Below are positions 8,440 to 17,361 of a stretch of 64,000 bases of DNA, piece by piece; positions within the stretch are counted from its first letter, which is position 1, and each line of letters opens with the position of its first letter. The position numbers and the translations under genes are program-made. The DNA comes from UBA9300 sp032260385 (lineage in GTDB: Bacteria; Bacteroidota; Bacteroidia; Bacteroidales; VadinHA17): assembly GCA_032260385.1 (NCBI GenBank), contig JAVVEL010000006.1, forward strand, positions 51,664 through 115,663, read 5' to 3'. Below the pieces are notes generated by a model. It worked only from the letters and a program-made list of their open reading frames with translations. It had not been told where the DNA came from and did no database searches.

Positions 8440-9201
8440 ATGAAACGATATGGGCTGATAGGATACCCGCTTCAGCATTCTTTTTCTGAGAATTATTTTA
8501 TGAATAAGTTCAGGAAGGAGAAAGTGGATGCTGTGTATAATAATTTCCCTCTTAAAACAATTGATGAATTTCCCGGCCTTATAAAAAAATACCCTGATCT
8601 TAAGGGATTAAATGTTACTCATCCCTACAAGGCATCAATTATTAACTATATAGATGATATTGACAGACCAGCTCTGCAAGCCAATGCTGTAAATGTTATA
8701 CATATTAACCGTAAAGGATCCAAACTGACAATGAAAGGATTTAATACCGATATCGATGGCTTTGTTTTATCATTGAAACCTTTACTGGACAGGACTGTTA
8801 CCGGGGCACTGGTGCTTGGTACCGGCGGAGCTTCACGCGCCGTGCAGGCAGGCCTCCGGATGCTCGGTATTGATTATTCCTTAGTGTCTCGCGATAAGGT
8901 AAAAGCTGACCTTGACTATACTGATCTGACAGGTGAATCAATTATTAATTACCGGCTTATAATAAATGCAACACCCCTGGGCATGTATCCAGATACAACC
9001 GGTGTACCTGAGCTTCCATATGAGTCGCTCCACCCGGGATCCATTCTTTTCGACCTGGTTTATAATCCCCCGGAATCTCTTTTCCTTAGAAGGGGTAAGG
9101 AGAGAGGCTGCACAATAAAGAATGGCCTGGAGATGCTGCATATCCAGGCTGAAAAGACTTGGGAAATATGGAATTCAGACTTTACCGGGGGAAGCCAATG
9201 A
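8440..9201 (+). CDS. aroE: Shikimate dehydrogenase
   Basis: NADP-dependent reduction of 3-dehydroshikimate in the aromatic amino-acid pathway. The substrate-binding motif YPLQHSFSENYF, the catalytic lysine in NVTHPYKASI (Lys64), the FNTDIDGF segment, the Rossmann GTGGASRAV and the C-terminal NGLEMLHIQAEKTWEIW are all visible. At 253 residues it is slightly shorter than E. coli AroE, as is common in Bacteroidota. Its last 27 bases overlap the convergent truA. Confidence 0.95.
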   Translation: MKRYGLIGYPLQHSFSENYFMNKFRKEKVDAVYNNFPLKTIDEFPGLIKKYPDLKGLNVTHPYKASIINYIDDIDRPALQANAVNVIHINRKGSKLTMKGFNTDIDGFVLSLKPLLDRTVTGALVLGTGGASRAVQAGLRMLGIDYSLVSRDKVKADLDYTDLTGESIINYRLIINATPLGMYPDTTGVPELPYESLHPGSILFDLVYNPPESLFLRRGKERGCTIKNGLEMLHIQAEKTWEIWNSDFTGGSQ

Positions 9202-9948
9202 GTAAGGATATTCCACCAGTGTTAAGAAGAGTCCCCTGGCAGGAGCAGACATCCCGGCATTATTCCGGTCTCCTGATTCAATAATATTCTCAAAATCTGA
9301 TAAACTTAGTTTACCTGTACCGATATCCAACATTGTCCCTACTATTGCCCTTACCATATTTCGCAAAAACCTGTCGGCTCTGATAATGAATATAGACCCG
9401 GTATTTGTGCTGAACCACCTGGCATGAGTGATGCGGCATTTATTTGTTTTTACATCGGTATGTAACTTGCTGAAGCTTGTAAAATCATCGTATTTCAATA
9501 AAATATCACAGGCCTTATTCATGTCAGTAATTGAAAGATAGTCGTGCCTCTGCCAGGCCAGGTCTGACATGAAAGGGTCTTTATTGCGTATTATATGATA
9601 TTCATAAGTCCTGAATAAGGCGTCAAAGCGGGCGTGAGCATCACTGTCTACACTGTGAATGGCCTTTACTTCGATATCGTCCGGTAAATGACGGTTGAGC
9701 CTGAATATCAGGTTTTCTTTTTGCTGGCTCAGTTCTGTATCAGAATCAAAATGGGCTATGAAGTACCTGGCATGCACTCCGGTATCAGTCCTTCCGCATC
9801 CCGTAGTTGAAATTTGTTGCTGCAGGATAAGAGAGAGTGAATTTTCAAGTGTTTCCTGGATTGTTTGACTCCCTGCCTGTATCTGCCATCCATGATATGC
9901 AGTACCACGATAGGATAATTGTAAATAGTACCTGAATCCCTTCATCAT
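9175..9948 (-). CDS. truA: tRNA pseudouridine synthase A
   Basis: Converts uridines 38-40 of the tRNA anticodon arm to pseudouridine. The N-terminal YRGTAYHGWQIQ motif and the catalytic Asp in GCGRTDTGVHA are intact, followed by the FLRNMVRAIVGTMLDIG C-terminal signature. The start is uncertain: an upstream TTG at 9954 overlaps a TATATTTG -7 box, so the ATG at 9948 or 9945 is preferred. That would make the message nearly leaderless. The 3' end overlaps aroE by 27 bases on the opposite strand. Confidence 0.93.
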   Translation of the reverse strand: MMKGFRYYLQLSYRGTAYHGWQIQAGSQTIQETLENSLSLILQQQISTTGCGRTDTGVHARYFIAHFDSDTELSQQKENLIFRLNRHLPDDIEVKAIHSVDSDAHARFDALFRTYEYHIIRNKDPFMSDLAWQRHDYLSITDMNKACDILLKYDDFTSFSKLHTDVKTNKCRITHARWFSTNTGSIFIIRADRFLRNMVRAIVGTMLDIGTGKLSLSDFENIIESGDRNNAGMSAPARGLFLTLVEYPYSLASPGKV

Positions 9949-9951
9949 ATG

Positions 9952-9959
9952 CAAATATA
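9952..9959 (-). promoter_or_regulatory. Putative -7 box for truA
   Basis: TATATTTG on the minus strand, so close to the coding start that the predicted transcript would begin at or within a few bases of the ATG. Confidence 0.4.
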
Positions 9960-9993
9960 ATGAATTGGCTAATTTAATCTGCCTTCATAAAGA

Positions 9994-11637
9994 TTACCAG
10001 AAGATTGTATATAACAATGCCAGTATCAGTAAAATGGCGTATGAAGAAATATTAAAGGCCTTACCTGTTTTAAACATCGATGAAACCAGTTTAATACCCT
10101 TTGGATCATCATCCGCCTTATTGGTGGTAAGGCTAACACCTAGTATAATAACCATGGTGATCAGGAATGTATATAACATCTGATCCATCCAGGGAAGGTC
10201 AATAATGCTTAATTTGAGTATTAAGGCAACGGGAATGGAAGCGATTGCTCCTAAAATTGCACCCATTGAATTTGCTTTTTTCCAGAATAAGCCCATAATG
10301 AACACGGCCAGTATCCCCGGGCTGACTATTCCCGTGTATTCCTGTATATATTGAAAAGCCTGTTCAATATTTTGCAGGAGGGGAGCAACAAGGATGGCAA
10401 TGATAAGTGCAGTAAAAGCAGCTATCCGTCCCACCCTGACAGTTATTTTATCAGAAGCGTCCTTGTTGAAATATGGCTTGTAGATATCCATTGTGAAGAT
10501 GGTTGAGGTTGAGTTAAGCATCGACGCCAGTGATGACACAATGGCAGCGGCCAGGGCAGCTACAACGAGCCCTTTGAGCCCTGATGGTATAAAAGTGCCT
10601 ATAAGCCACGGGAAGGCTTTATCGTAATTGGTACTGCCATCAGCCTTTGTAAATGATTCAACAACACCGGGAATTATATTAGTGCCCTCGGGCTGCGTGT
10701 ACATAACCCACACTATAATGCCGGGAATAACAATAAACAATGGTATGAGAAGCTTCAGAAAAGCGGCAAATGCAATCCCTCGCTGTGCTTCGCGTAAGGA
10801 TTTGGCGGCAAGCGTTCTCTGGATAATATACTGGTTGAATCCCCAGTAATACAGGTTGGCAATCCACATGCCACCTATAAGCACACCTATCCCGGGCAGA
10901 TTGAAATATTCGGGATTGTCTCTTGAGAGTATCATATGAAACTTGTCGCCGGCTGTGTGATAAACATGACTGATTCCATTGCCCAGCCCGCCATCAGGTG
11001 TTACTTTGTCAAGAGCTATGATAGTGGTTATTACTCCACCAATTACCAGGAGGGCTACCTGGATAATATCGGTCCAGGCAACTGCAGAAAGACCGCCGTA
11101 CAATGAATATGCTGCTGCGACAAAGGCCAGCCCTATGATTGCGTAAATAAGTATTGACCCGTCTCCTGTCCCTATTATGGTGTCAATGGCTTTTGCTCCA
11201 AGGAAGAGTACCGAAGTAAGGTTAACGAAAATGAAAAGGGCAATCCAGAAGATCGCCAGAATTGTTTTTAAAGATTTATTGAACCTTTTTTCAACAAATT
11301 CCGGAATTGTATAGATGCCTTTCTCAATAAAAACAGGAAGAAAATATTTGCCAACAATGATCAGAGTTGCTGCGGCCATCCATTCATATGTGGCAATGGC
11401 AAGTCCGATGGCAAAGCCTGAGCCAGACATTCCAATCATCTGTTCAGCAGATATATTGGCAGCAATAAGAGAGGCTCCAATGGCCCACCAGGGTAATGAT
11501 TTGCTTGCAAGAAAATAGTCTTCGGCATTTCTGCCAGTACCCTTTTTGTCACGTGAAACCCATAAACCAAGGGCAATCAGACCTACCGCATAAACTATGA
11601 AAATAGCATAATCTATAAAAGCAAAATTACCGTTCAT
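9994..11637 (-). CDS. Sodium:solute symporter, SSS/SGLT family
   Basis: An inner-membrane Na+-coupled symporter of 547 residues with about 14 hydrophobic segments. The N-terminal region (DYAIFIVYAVGLIALGLWVS, EDYFLASKSLPWWAIGASLIAANISAEQ split over two motifs) and the core segment containing WGFNQYIIQR are characteristic of SGLT-type sugar transporters such as Vibrio vSGLT. Substrate is probably a sugar or related solute, but cannot be fixed from sequence. No sugar-catabolic gene is adjacent. A nine-base inverted repeat lies in the divergent spacer to the threonine aldolase gene. Confidence 0.9.
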   Translation of the reverse strand: MNGNFAFIDYAIFIVYAVGLIALGLWVSRDKKGTGRNAEDYFLASKSLPWWAIGASLIAANISAEQMIGMSGSGFAIGLAIATYEWMAAATLIIVGKYFLPVFIEKGIYTIPEFVEKRFNKSLKTILAIFWIALFIFVNLTSVLFLGAKAIDTIIGTGDGSILIYAIIGLAFVAAAYSLYGGLSAVAWTDIIQVALLVIGGVITTIIALDKVTPDGGLGNGISHVYHTAGDKFHMILSRDNPEYFNLPGIGVLIGGMWIANLYYWGFNQYIIQRTLAAKSLREAQRGIAFAAFLKLLIPLFIVIPGIIVWVMYTQPEGTNIIPGVVESFTKADGSTNYDKAFPWLIGTFIPSGLKGLVVAALAAAIVSSLASMLNSTSTIFTMDIYKPYFNKDASDKITVRVGRIAAFTALIIAILVAPLLQNIEQAFQYIQEYTGIVSPGILAVFIMGLFWKKANSMGAILGAIASIPVALILKLSIIDLPWMDQMLYTFLITMVIILGVSLTTNKADDDPKGIKLVSSMFKTGKAFNISSYAILLILALLYTIFW

Positions 11638-11666
11638 TTTGATACAAATTAGTTTGTTCCTGAATT

Positions 11667-11710
11667 AAAATCTCAAAAATAACACATATTATTAATTACT
11701 ATGAGATTTT
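11667..11710. repeat. Nine-base inverted repeat in divergent spacer
   Basis: AAAATCTCA (11667-11675) and TGAGATTTT (11702-11710) are exact inverted copies 26 AT-rich bases apart, between the divergent symporter and threonine aldolase genes. It could be an operator or an mRNA hairpin; no protein partner is suggested by the sequence. Confidence 0.4.
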
Positions 11711-11813
11711 TATTTATAATCTCTTTAAATTAATATGGCTGCATTTCGGGAAGAGCATAAAAATTATCTTTACTTTTCATTAGCTTTAATGCGGCAAATA
11801 TTTACTTATAGAA

Positions 11814-12863
11814 ATGAAAAAGTCAGTCTCAAGAGGTTTTGCAAGTGATAATAATGCTGGAATACATCCTCAAATACTTAAAGAACTAGAAATTGTAAAT
11901 AAAGGCCATGTTATTGGCTATGGTGATGACCACTATACCAGGGAGGCAGAAGAACTGTTCAGGATCATCTTCGGACCTTCAACAGAGGTTTATTTTGTTT
12001 TTACCGGTACTGCTGCCAATGTGCTGGGTCTTAGCGCAACAATAAGGTCATGGAATTCAGTTATAACTGCTTTTACAGCCCATATAGAGCAGGATGAATG
12101 CGGGGCTCCGGAGAAATATGCCGGCTGTAAGATACTGACTGTAGATACCGGTGACGGCAAACTGAGAAAGGAAGGTCTGGCCAGGCATCTGCACGGTTTT
12201 GATTTTGAACATCATTCACAGCCAAAGGTGGTTTCAATTAGCCAGACAACGGAAATGGGAACAGTGTACACGCCTGATGAGATAGTTGACCTGGCAGATT
12301 TTGTGCATGGCTATGACATGCTTTTGCATATGGACGGTGCCAGGATTGCCAATGCTGCTGCTTCACTGAACCTGCCTTTCAGGGATTTTACCACGGAGGC
12401 AGGAGTTGATGTGCTCTCGTTCGGAGGAACAAAAAATGGAATGATGTGCGGGGAAGCAGTTTGTTTCCTTAAAGAAGACCTTTCTGATAACTTTAAATAT
12501 ATACGTAAACAGGGTATGCAGCTTGCATCTAAGATGCGTTATGTATCAGCACAGTTTATTGCATATTTCAGGAATGACCTGTGGCTTGAAAATGCAAGAA
12601 ATGCAAACATGATGGCCAGAACACTGGCCGATCGCCTTAATAAGATAGAAGGGATAAAAATTACACAGGAAGTGAATGCAAACGGTGTATTTGTAATCCT
12701 TCCTGGCGACGTTGCCGGTGAAGTGAGGTCAAGCTATTTCTTTTACCCATGGAATGAGGAACTATCCGAGTACAGGCTGATGACAAGCTGGGATACCACT
12801 GAAAAAGATATAGAGGGCTTTGCTAACCTGCTGGAAAAGAAAATGAAAGAATTTTATGATTGA
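11814..12863 (+). CDS. Threonine aldolase-type PLP enzyme (low specificity)
   Basis: Fold-type I PLP enzyme of the beta-eliminating lyase superfamily that splits threonine or allo-threonine to glycine and acetaldehyde. Visible markers are the N-terminal FASDNNAGIHPQILKEL, the cofactor-stacking FTGTAANVLGLSA, the HMDGARIANAA segment with the PLP-contacting Asp, and Lys207 in SFGGTKNGMM as the Schiff-base lysine. The 349-residue length matches. It is a single gene, with queA converging 2 bases downstream. Confidence 0.9.
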   Translation: MKKSVSRGFASDNNAGIHPQILKELEIVNKGHVIGYGDDHYTREAEELFRIIFGPSTEVYFVFTGTAANVLGLSATIRSWNSVITAFTAHIEQDECGAPEKYAGCKILTVDTGDGKLRKEGLARHLHGFDFEHHSQPKVVSISQTTEMGTVYTPDEIVDLADFVHGYDMLLHMDGARIANAAASLNLPFRDFTTEAGVDVLSFGGTKNGMMCGEAVCFLKEDLSDNFKYIRKQGMQLASKMRYVSAQFIAYFRNDLWLENARNANMMARTLADRLNKIEGIKITQEVNANGVFVILPGDVAGEVRSSYFFYPWNEELSEYRLMTSWDTTEKDIEGFANLLEKKMKEFYD

Positions 12864-12865
12864 TC

Positions 12866-14080
12866 TCAGGGTAATAAAAGGGAACTGTCGCCATAACTGA
12901 GAAAACGAAAATCATTTTCAAGGGAATAATCGTAAATCTTTTTCCAGTCATCGCCCGTAAAGGCAGCCACAAGCAAGAGCAGTGTGCTGCCTGGTAAATG
13001 ATAGTTTGTTATTAATCCTTCCGCTATTCTCATCCGGTAGCCGGGCACTATTATTATACCCGTCCTGGCCTCCAGGTATTGAAGCTTCTTTTTATCCATA
13101 AACTCCAGTATTGTTTCTATGGCTTCTTTAGAGCCAGTCTCTGATCTATTGTCATATGGATACCATTGCTCGATAATAATTCCCTCTTCAGACATAATTT
13201 TCCCCTTCCTTATTTTATGACCGATCCAGTACAGGCTTTCAAGAGTACGGAGGGAGGTTGTGCCAACGGCGATGATACGCCCTCCGCTAATTTTTTCAAT
13301 AGTCTCCCTTTCAATCCTGAAATGCTCGATATGCATGCTGTGTCCGCCTGAGGTATCTGATTTGACAGGTATAAATGTGCCTGCTCCTACATGGAGGGTT
13401 ACCGGAAGAGTCAGGATACCTCTTACCTTCAGGTCTGAAAGAACACTTTCTGTAAAATGTAAACCTGCCGTAGGAGCGGCTACAGATCCGTCGTCCCTTG
13501 AATATACTGTCTGGTACCGTATTTTATCAATGTCCTCGTCTTCCCGTTTAAGGTAAGGAGGTACGGGAACATGCCCTGCAATATCCATTATCTGGCTGAA
13601 GCACAGTTGCTCATCATCCCAGGTGAACCTTATCAGGCTTTCTTTACCCATCCTGTCTGTCTGCCAGGCATACAGCTTTACCATCTTGCCTCCGTACTGC
13701 AGTTCCATCTTCAGGATGCCGGTCTTCCATTTTTTACGATTACCCACAAGGCACCGCCACATAACTGTTTTTTTTGCAGAAAAATTGGACTCGTAATCTG
13801 CGGGTTCCTCAGGTTCAAGACAGAATATTTCAATTATTGCACCCGTGGGCTTACTGAATATCAGCCTGGCCCTTATTACCCTTGTCCTGTTGTATACGAG
13901 AATATCACCTTCCGAGAGGTAAGTTCCCAGCTTGCGGAAAATATCATGACTTATCCTTCCCTTGCTGTAAATCAATAGTCTGGATAAATCTCTCTCATTT
14001 AAGGGATATCTCGCAATTTTCTCCTCGGGCAATACATAGGTATAATCCTTAATTTTTATATTTCGTGGATCTTCAGTCAC
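12866..14080 (-). CDS. queA: SAM:tRNA ribosyltransferase-isomerase (queuosine synthesis)
   Basis: Transfers and rearranges the ribosyl group of S-adenosylmethionine onto 7-aminomethyl-7-deazaguanine in tRNA to form epoxyqueuosine. The N-terminal KIKDYTYVLPEEKIARYPL with NERDLSRLL, the central VAAPTAGLHFT and LHVGAGTF motifs, and the C-terminal ITNYHLPGSTLLLLVAAF are diagnostic. At 404 residues it is longer than the E. coli protein, as in other Bacteroidota. No upstream ATG exists in frame; the gene appears to start with GTG at 14080. Confidence 0.94.
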   Translation of the reverse strand: MTEDPRNIKIKDYTYVLPEEKIARYPLNERDLSRLLIYSKGRISHDIFRKLGTYLSEGDILVYNRTRVIRARLIFSKPTGAIIEIFCLEPEEPADYESNFSAKKTVMWRCLVGNRKKWKTGILKMELQYGGKMVKLYAWQTDRMGKESLIRFTWDDEQLCFSQIMDIAGHVPVPPYLKREDEDIDKIRYQTVYSRDDGSVAAPTAGLHFTESVLSDLKVRGILTLPVTLHVGAGTFIPVKSDTSGGHSMHIEHFRIERETIEKISGGRIIAVGTTSLRTLESLYWIGHKIRKGKIMSEEGIIIEQWYPYDNRSETGSKEAIETILEFMDKKKLQYLEARTGIIIVPGYRMRIAEGLITNYHLPGSTLLLLVAAFTGDDWKKIYDYSLENDFRFLSYGDSSLLLP

Positions 14081-14149
14081 CTTTAATTACAGATTTTAAG
14101 AACGGGAGCATTAAATTCGGAATGCTCACATAAGATGCCCAAAAATAAC

Positions 14150-14157
14150 TAAATTTG
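14150..14157 (+). promoter_or_regulatory. Putative -7 box for the aldehyde dehydrogenase gene
   Basis: TAAATTTG matches TAnnTTTG, with a predicted leader of roughly 30 bases to the ATG at 14196. No clear -33 TTG. Confidence 0.4.
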
Positions 14158-14195
14158 TTGGTAGCAGCATTGAAAATTAAATCAAACGAAGCACT

Positions 14196-15560
14196 ATGGT
14201 ATACAAGAGTATTGATCCCTATTCAGGGAAATTGAATAAACAATATGAACTTATCAGTAATGATGAACTGGAAAATATAATTTTTTCATCATCGCGGGCT
14301 TTCAGAAAATGGAGTAAGCTTAATATTGAAAAGAGGCAGGATTTTCTTCTTGGCCTTGCCGAGCTTCTGGAGATCGAAAAAGACTTTCACGCGGCAACAA
14401 TAACCTCTGAAATGGGTAAACCAATCAGCCAGTCCCTTGCTGAGGTTGAGAAGAGTGCTATGGCCTGCAGGTATTATGGTGAGCGGGCAGATGAATTTCT
14501 GAGACCAAGGAAACATTCATCTTCTGCCGGATCTTCAACAATACGATTTGACCCCCAGGGGATAGTCCTTGCCATTATGCCATGGAATTTTCCTTACTGG
14601 CAGGTTATAAGGTGCCTGGCTCCGGCACTTGCAGCCGGTAATACCGTCCTTCTGAAACATGCCTCCAATGTACCCCAGTGTGCTGAAAATATCGAGAATG
14701 CAGTTATAAAGGCAGGCTTCCCCTCAGATGTATTCAGGAACCTTTTTATTGATTACAACCAGGTATCCAAGGTTCTGGATTCAGAATATGTGAGGTCAGT
14801 AAGCCTTACAGGCAGCAATGCTGCAGGAGAAAAAATTGCTGCAAGGGCAGGATCAAATATCAAAAAACTGGTACTTGAACTGGGTGGAAACGATGCCTTC
14901 ATAGTTTTTGACGATGCCGATCTGGAGAAAGCTGCGGAAGCCCTTGTTTACGGACGCTTTCAAAATACAGGGCAGAGTTGCATAGCTTCAAAAAGACTCT
15001 TTGTCCATGAACGGGTATATCCCGAATTCCTGAACCTCATAACCGGACGCATCAAGGCTCTCAGAATAGGAAATCCCTCACTTCAGGATACCTACATCGG
15101 CCCCCTCGTCAATAAGACGGCGGTGATGGAACTGGAACGACAGTTAAGCCAGACCATTGACATGGGCGCTGAAATAATCCTTGGTGGTAAATACGGTAAG
15201 CCGCACGATTGCTTCTTTGAGCCTACTGTGGTCATTAATGTGCCCTATGAGAGCCCTCTTGCCAGGGAAGAAGTGTTTGGACCCGTTTTACCGGTCTTTA
15301 GTTTCAGGGACTATGATGAACTGGTTTGCAGGGTGAATGACTCAAGGTTCGGCCTGGGCTGCTCGGTATTTACCCGGAACACTAAAATAATGGATCAACT
15401 GGCCGGGACTATTGATGCCGGTACGGTAGTGTTTAACAGTTTTACAAAATCTGACCCTGCTCTTCCTTTTGGAGGAGTGAAGGAGTCGGGCTATGGAAGG
15501 GAGCTTTCTGAGTATGGGATAATGGAGTTTGTGAATATTAAAACCATTACTGTATTCTGA
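14196..15560 (+). CDS. NAD(P)-dependent aldehyde dehydrogenase, succinate-semialdehyde type
   Basis: Oxidises an aldehyde to its acid. The catalytic Cys262 (NTGQSCIASKR), the general-base Glu228 (LELGGND), the MPWNFPYWQ segment and the C-terminal PFGGVKESGYGRELS are intact. At 454 residues and by these motifs it is closest to the Sad/YneI succinate-semialdehyde dehydrogenases, though the exact substrate is inferred. It stands alone; the rnpB promoter lies immediately after its stop. Confidence 0.88.
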   Translation: MVYKSIDPYSGKLNKQYELISNDELENIIFSSSRAFRKWSKLNIEKRQDFLLGLAELLEIEKDFHAATITSEMGKPISQSLAEVEKSAMACRYYGERADEFLRPRKHSSSAGSSTIRFDPQGIVLAIMPWNFPYWQVIRCLAPALAAGNTVLLKHASNVPQCAENIENAVIKAGFPSDVFRNLFIDYNQVSKVLDSEYVRSVSLTGSNAAGEKIAARAGSNIKKLVLELGGNDAFIVFDDADLEKAAEALVYGRFQNTGQSCIASKRLFVHERVYPEFLNLITGRIKALRIGNPSLQDTYIGPLVNKTAVMELERQLSQTIDMGAEIILGGKYGKPHDCFFEPTVVINVPYESPLAREEVFGPVLPVFSFRDYDELVCRVNDSRFGLGCSVFTRNTKIMDQLAGTIDAGTVVFNSFTKSDPALPFGGVKESGYGRELSEYGIMEFVNIKTITVF

Positions 15561-15575
15561 TTGTAAATAATTGAT

Positions 15576-15583
15576 TAACTTTG
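15576..15583 (+). promoter_or_regulatory. Putative -7 box of rnpB
   Basis: TAACTTTG lies five bases before the first base of the P1 helix at 15588-15589, the right place to start the RNase P RNA. Confidence 0.6.
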
Positions 15584-15587
15584 CAAT

Positions 15588-15990
15588 GCAGCAAACCGTT
15601 CTGTCGCTCCATACCATTGTGTACGGGGAGGAAAGTCCGGACAACACAGAGCACCATACTTCCTAACGGGAAGATGCCCGCGAGGGTATAGTAACGTAAC
15701 AGAAAATAACCGTCCCGGCTTTGTTCTGAGCTTGTCGAAGGGCACCCGGGATAAGGGTGAAAAGGTGGGGTAAGAGCTCACCGGGCCCCGTGGCGACATG
15801 GGGTGCCGTACGTCTTATGGGTTGAAAGACCATGTATACCGGCGCTGAGGACTGCTCGTCCGATGCCGGGGGGTAGGTCGTTAAAGCTGTTCAGCAATGA
15901 ACGGCGTAGAGAAATGACAGAAAACCGCTTCGTTTATCTCTGTGAGATTAAAGGACTGGTAACAGAATCCGGCTTACAGGTTTGCTGCTT
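15588..15990 (+). ncRNA. rnpB: RNase P RNA, bacterial type A
   Basis: Catalytic RNA that cleaves 5' leaders from precursor tRNAs. The ends form a perfect ten-base P1 helix (15588-15597 with 15979-15988), followed by eight T. The conserved cores are visible: GAGGAAAGTCCGGAC near 15630, AACAGAAAATAACCG near 15698, the GGTGAAAAGGTGGGGTAAG segment near 15757, and ACAGAATCCGGCTTACAGG at the 3' end. The variable P12 arm (stem 15713-15718 with 15746-15751) holds a sequence that looks like a widespread dispersed repeat. Length is about 400 nt. Confidence 0.96.
15724..15742 (+). repeat. Dispersed-repeat-like insert in the P12 arm of rnpB
   Basis: TTCTGAGCTTGTCGAAGGG. The complement, beginning CCCTTCGACAAGCTCAG, is a short sequence I recall recurring in many unrelated bacterial genomes, where its translation gives the string PFDKLRT. 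Here it fills the apical part of P12, the arm that best tolerates change. No second copy is seen in this window. Confidence 0.55.
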
Positions 15991-15996
15991 TTTTTT
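15979..15996 (+). terminator. rnpB terminator
   Basis: The 3' strand of P1 is followed by an eight-base T tract (15989-15996), so the P1 closing region doubles as the end of transcription. Confidence 0.65.
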
Positions 15997-16022
15997 CAGA
16001 ATTGTCAGACTCCATGTTCATT

Positions 16023-17309
16023 CTATTTCTTCCATAGAAATTTTAGCCTGTCCCTGAATTCTTTTTCCCTTGCATTGTCTCCTGGTGTATAAAATTCCCT
16101 CTCACCTAATTCGTCCGGCATATAGTTCTCTTTGGTAAAATGACCCTCATATGAGTGTGGATACTTATAATCTTTACCGTAATCAAGATTTTTCATAAGA
16201 CCTGTTGGGGCATTGCGTAGATGCAAGGGTACGGGCCTGTCGCCTGATCGTTCAACCTCGCCGAGGGCTTTTTCAATGGCCATGTAGGCACTGTTGCTTT
16301 TTGGTGAGCATGCCAGGTATATAGCTGTTTCAGAAAGTATTATACGCGACTCAGGCCAGCCGGTAAGGTGAACGGCGTCAAAACATGCCTGTGCAATTAA
16401 CAGGGCATTCGGGTTTGCCAGGCCTATATCCTCTGCTGCCAGTATCAGTAAGCGGCGTGCTATGAATTTAACGTCCTCACCGCCTTTCACCATCCTGGCA
16501 AGCCAGTAAACGGCCGCATTGGGATCGTTGCCCCTGATAGATTTAATAAAGGCTGAAATAATATCGTAATGCTGTTCTCCCCCCTTGTCGTACAGGGCCA
16601 TGTTGTTCTGTATATGCTTCATTACCTTTTCATCGGTAATAATTATCTTTCCCTTCTTGTCGTCCAGTGCCTGGAGTTCAGAAGAAATGGTCAGCTCAAG
16701 AGCATTGTAGAGTTTACGTGCATCACCGCCCGAGCTTTTTACAAGGGCATTGTATTCGGCAATCTCAAGATCCAGTTCCTTTAGGTAGCTGTCCTGTTTT
16801 AAAGCCCTGTCAGCCAGTGTCCTGAGGTCTTTGTCGCGGAGTGGTTTAAGCAGGTACACCTGGCAGCGGGAGAGGAGGGGGGAAATGATTTCAAAGGACG
16901 GATTCTCAGTGGTGGCGCCTATAAGTATAATTATGCCCTTCTCAATAGCGCCAAGGAGTGAATCCTGCTGTGATTTGGAAAAACGGTGGATCTCATCAAT
17001 AAACAGGATGGGACTGGGATTATCAAAAAATTGCTGTTTTTTTGCCTTCTCTATGGTCTCCCTTACATCTTTTACACCTGAATGCACCGCGCTCAACTGG
17101 TAGAACGGCCTTTTGTGCATTGAGGCAATTATCCCTGCCAGGGTAGTTTTGCCTACTCCAGGCGGCCCCCATAAGATGAAGGATGGTATTCCTCCTGATT
17201 CGAGGTTTTTCCTCAGGGTGGAAGCAGGTCCGGTAAGATGATCCTGCCCTACATAATCTGACAGGGCAGAGGGTCTCATCCTTTCTGCAAGGGGTTTGTT
17301 TGATAACAT
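16023..17309 (-). CDS. rarA: Replication-associated recombination protein A (RarA/MgsA)
   Basis: AAA+ ATPase related to clamp-loader proteins that acts at stalled replication forks. Walker A is GPPGVGKTT, Walker B is FIDEIHRFSKSQQD, sensor 1 is GATTENPSFEI, and the C-terminal tetramerisation region includes SGDRPVPLHLRNAPTGLMK and YKYPHSYEGHF. Length of 428 residues is typical. A minus-strand TAATTTTG box at 17324-17331 gives a short leader. It is a single gene; the Pit transporter upstream has its own start region. Confidence 0.94.
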   Translation of the reverse strand: MLSNKPLAERMRPSALSDYVGQDHLTGPASTLRKNLESGGIPSFILWGPPGVGKTTLAGIIASMHKRPFYQLSAVHSGVKDVRETIEKAKKQQFFDNPSPILFIDEIHRFSKSQQDSLLGAIEKGIIILIGATTENPSFEIISPLLSRCQVYLLKPLRDKDLRTLADRALKQDSYLKELDLEIAEYNALVKSSGGDARKLYNALELTISSELQALDDKKGKIIITDEKVMKHIQNNMALYDKGGEQHYDIISAFIKSIRGNDPNAAVYWLARMVKGGEDVKFIARRLLILAAEDIGLANPNALLIAQACFDAVHLTGWPESRIILSETAIYLACSPKSNSAYMAIEKALGEVERSGDRPVPLHLRNAPTGLMKNLDYGKDYKYPHSYEGHFTKENYMPDELGEREFYTPGDNAREKEFRDRLKFLWKK

Positions 17310-17323
17310 AATAATGTTTTCAG

Positions 17324-17331
17324 CAAAATTA
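17324..17331 (-). promoter_or_regulatory. Putative -7 box for rarA
   Basis: TAATTTTG on the minus strand, with a predicted leader of about ten bases. No -33 TTG is seen. Confidence 0.35.
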
Positions 17332-17361
17332 GTAAATGAAAGCGAAAAAAAGGCAGCTATT

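Noticed and set aside
9965..10183. Short plus-strand reading frame of 72 codons
   Set aside because: Almost wholly antisense to the symporter gene, with no signal of its own and no recognisable product.
15575..15799. Minus-strand reading frame across rnpB containing the PFDKLRT string
   Set aside because: Lies over the highly conserved RNase P RNA; the string comes from the inserted repeat, not from a gene.
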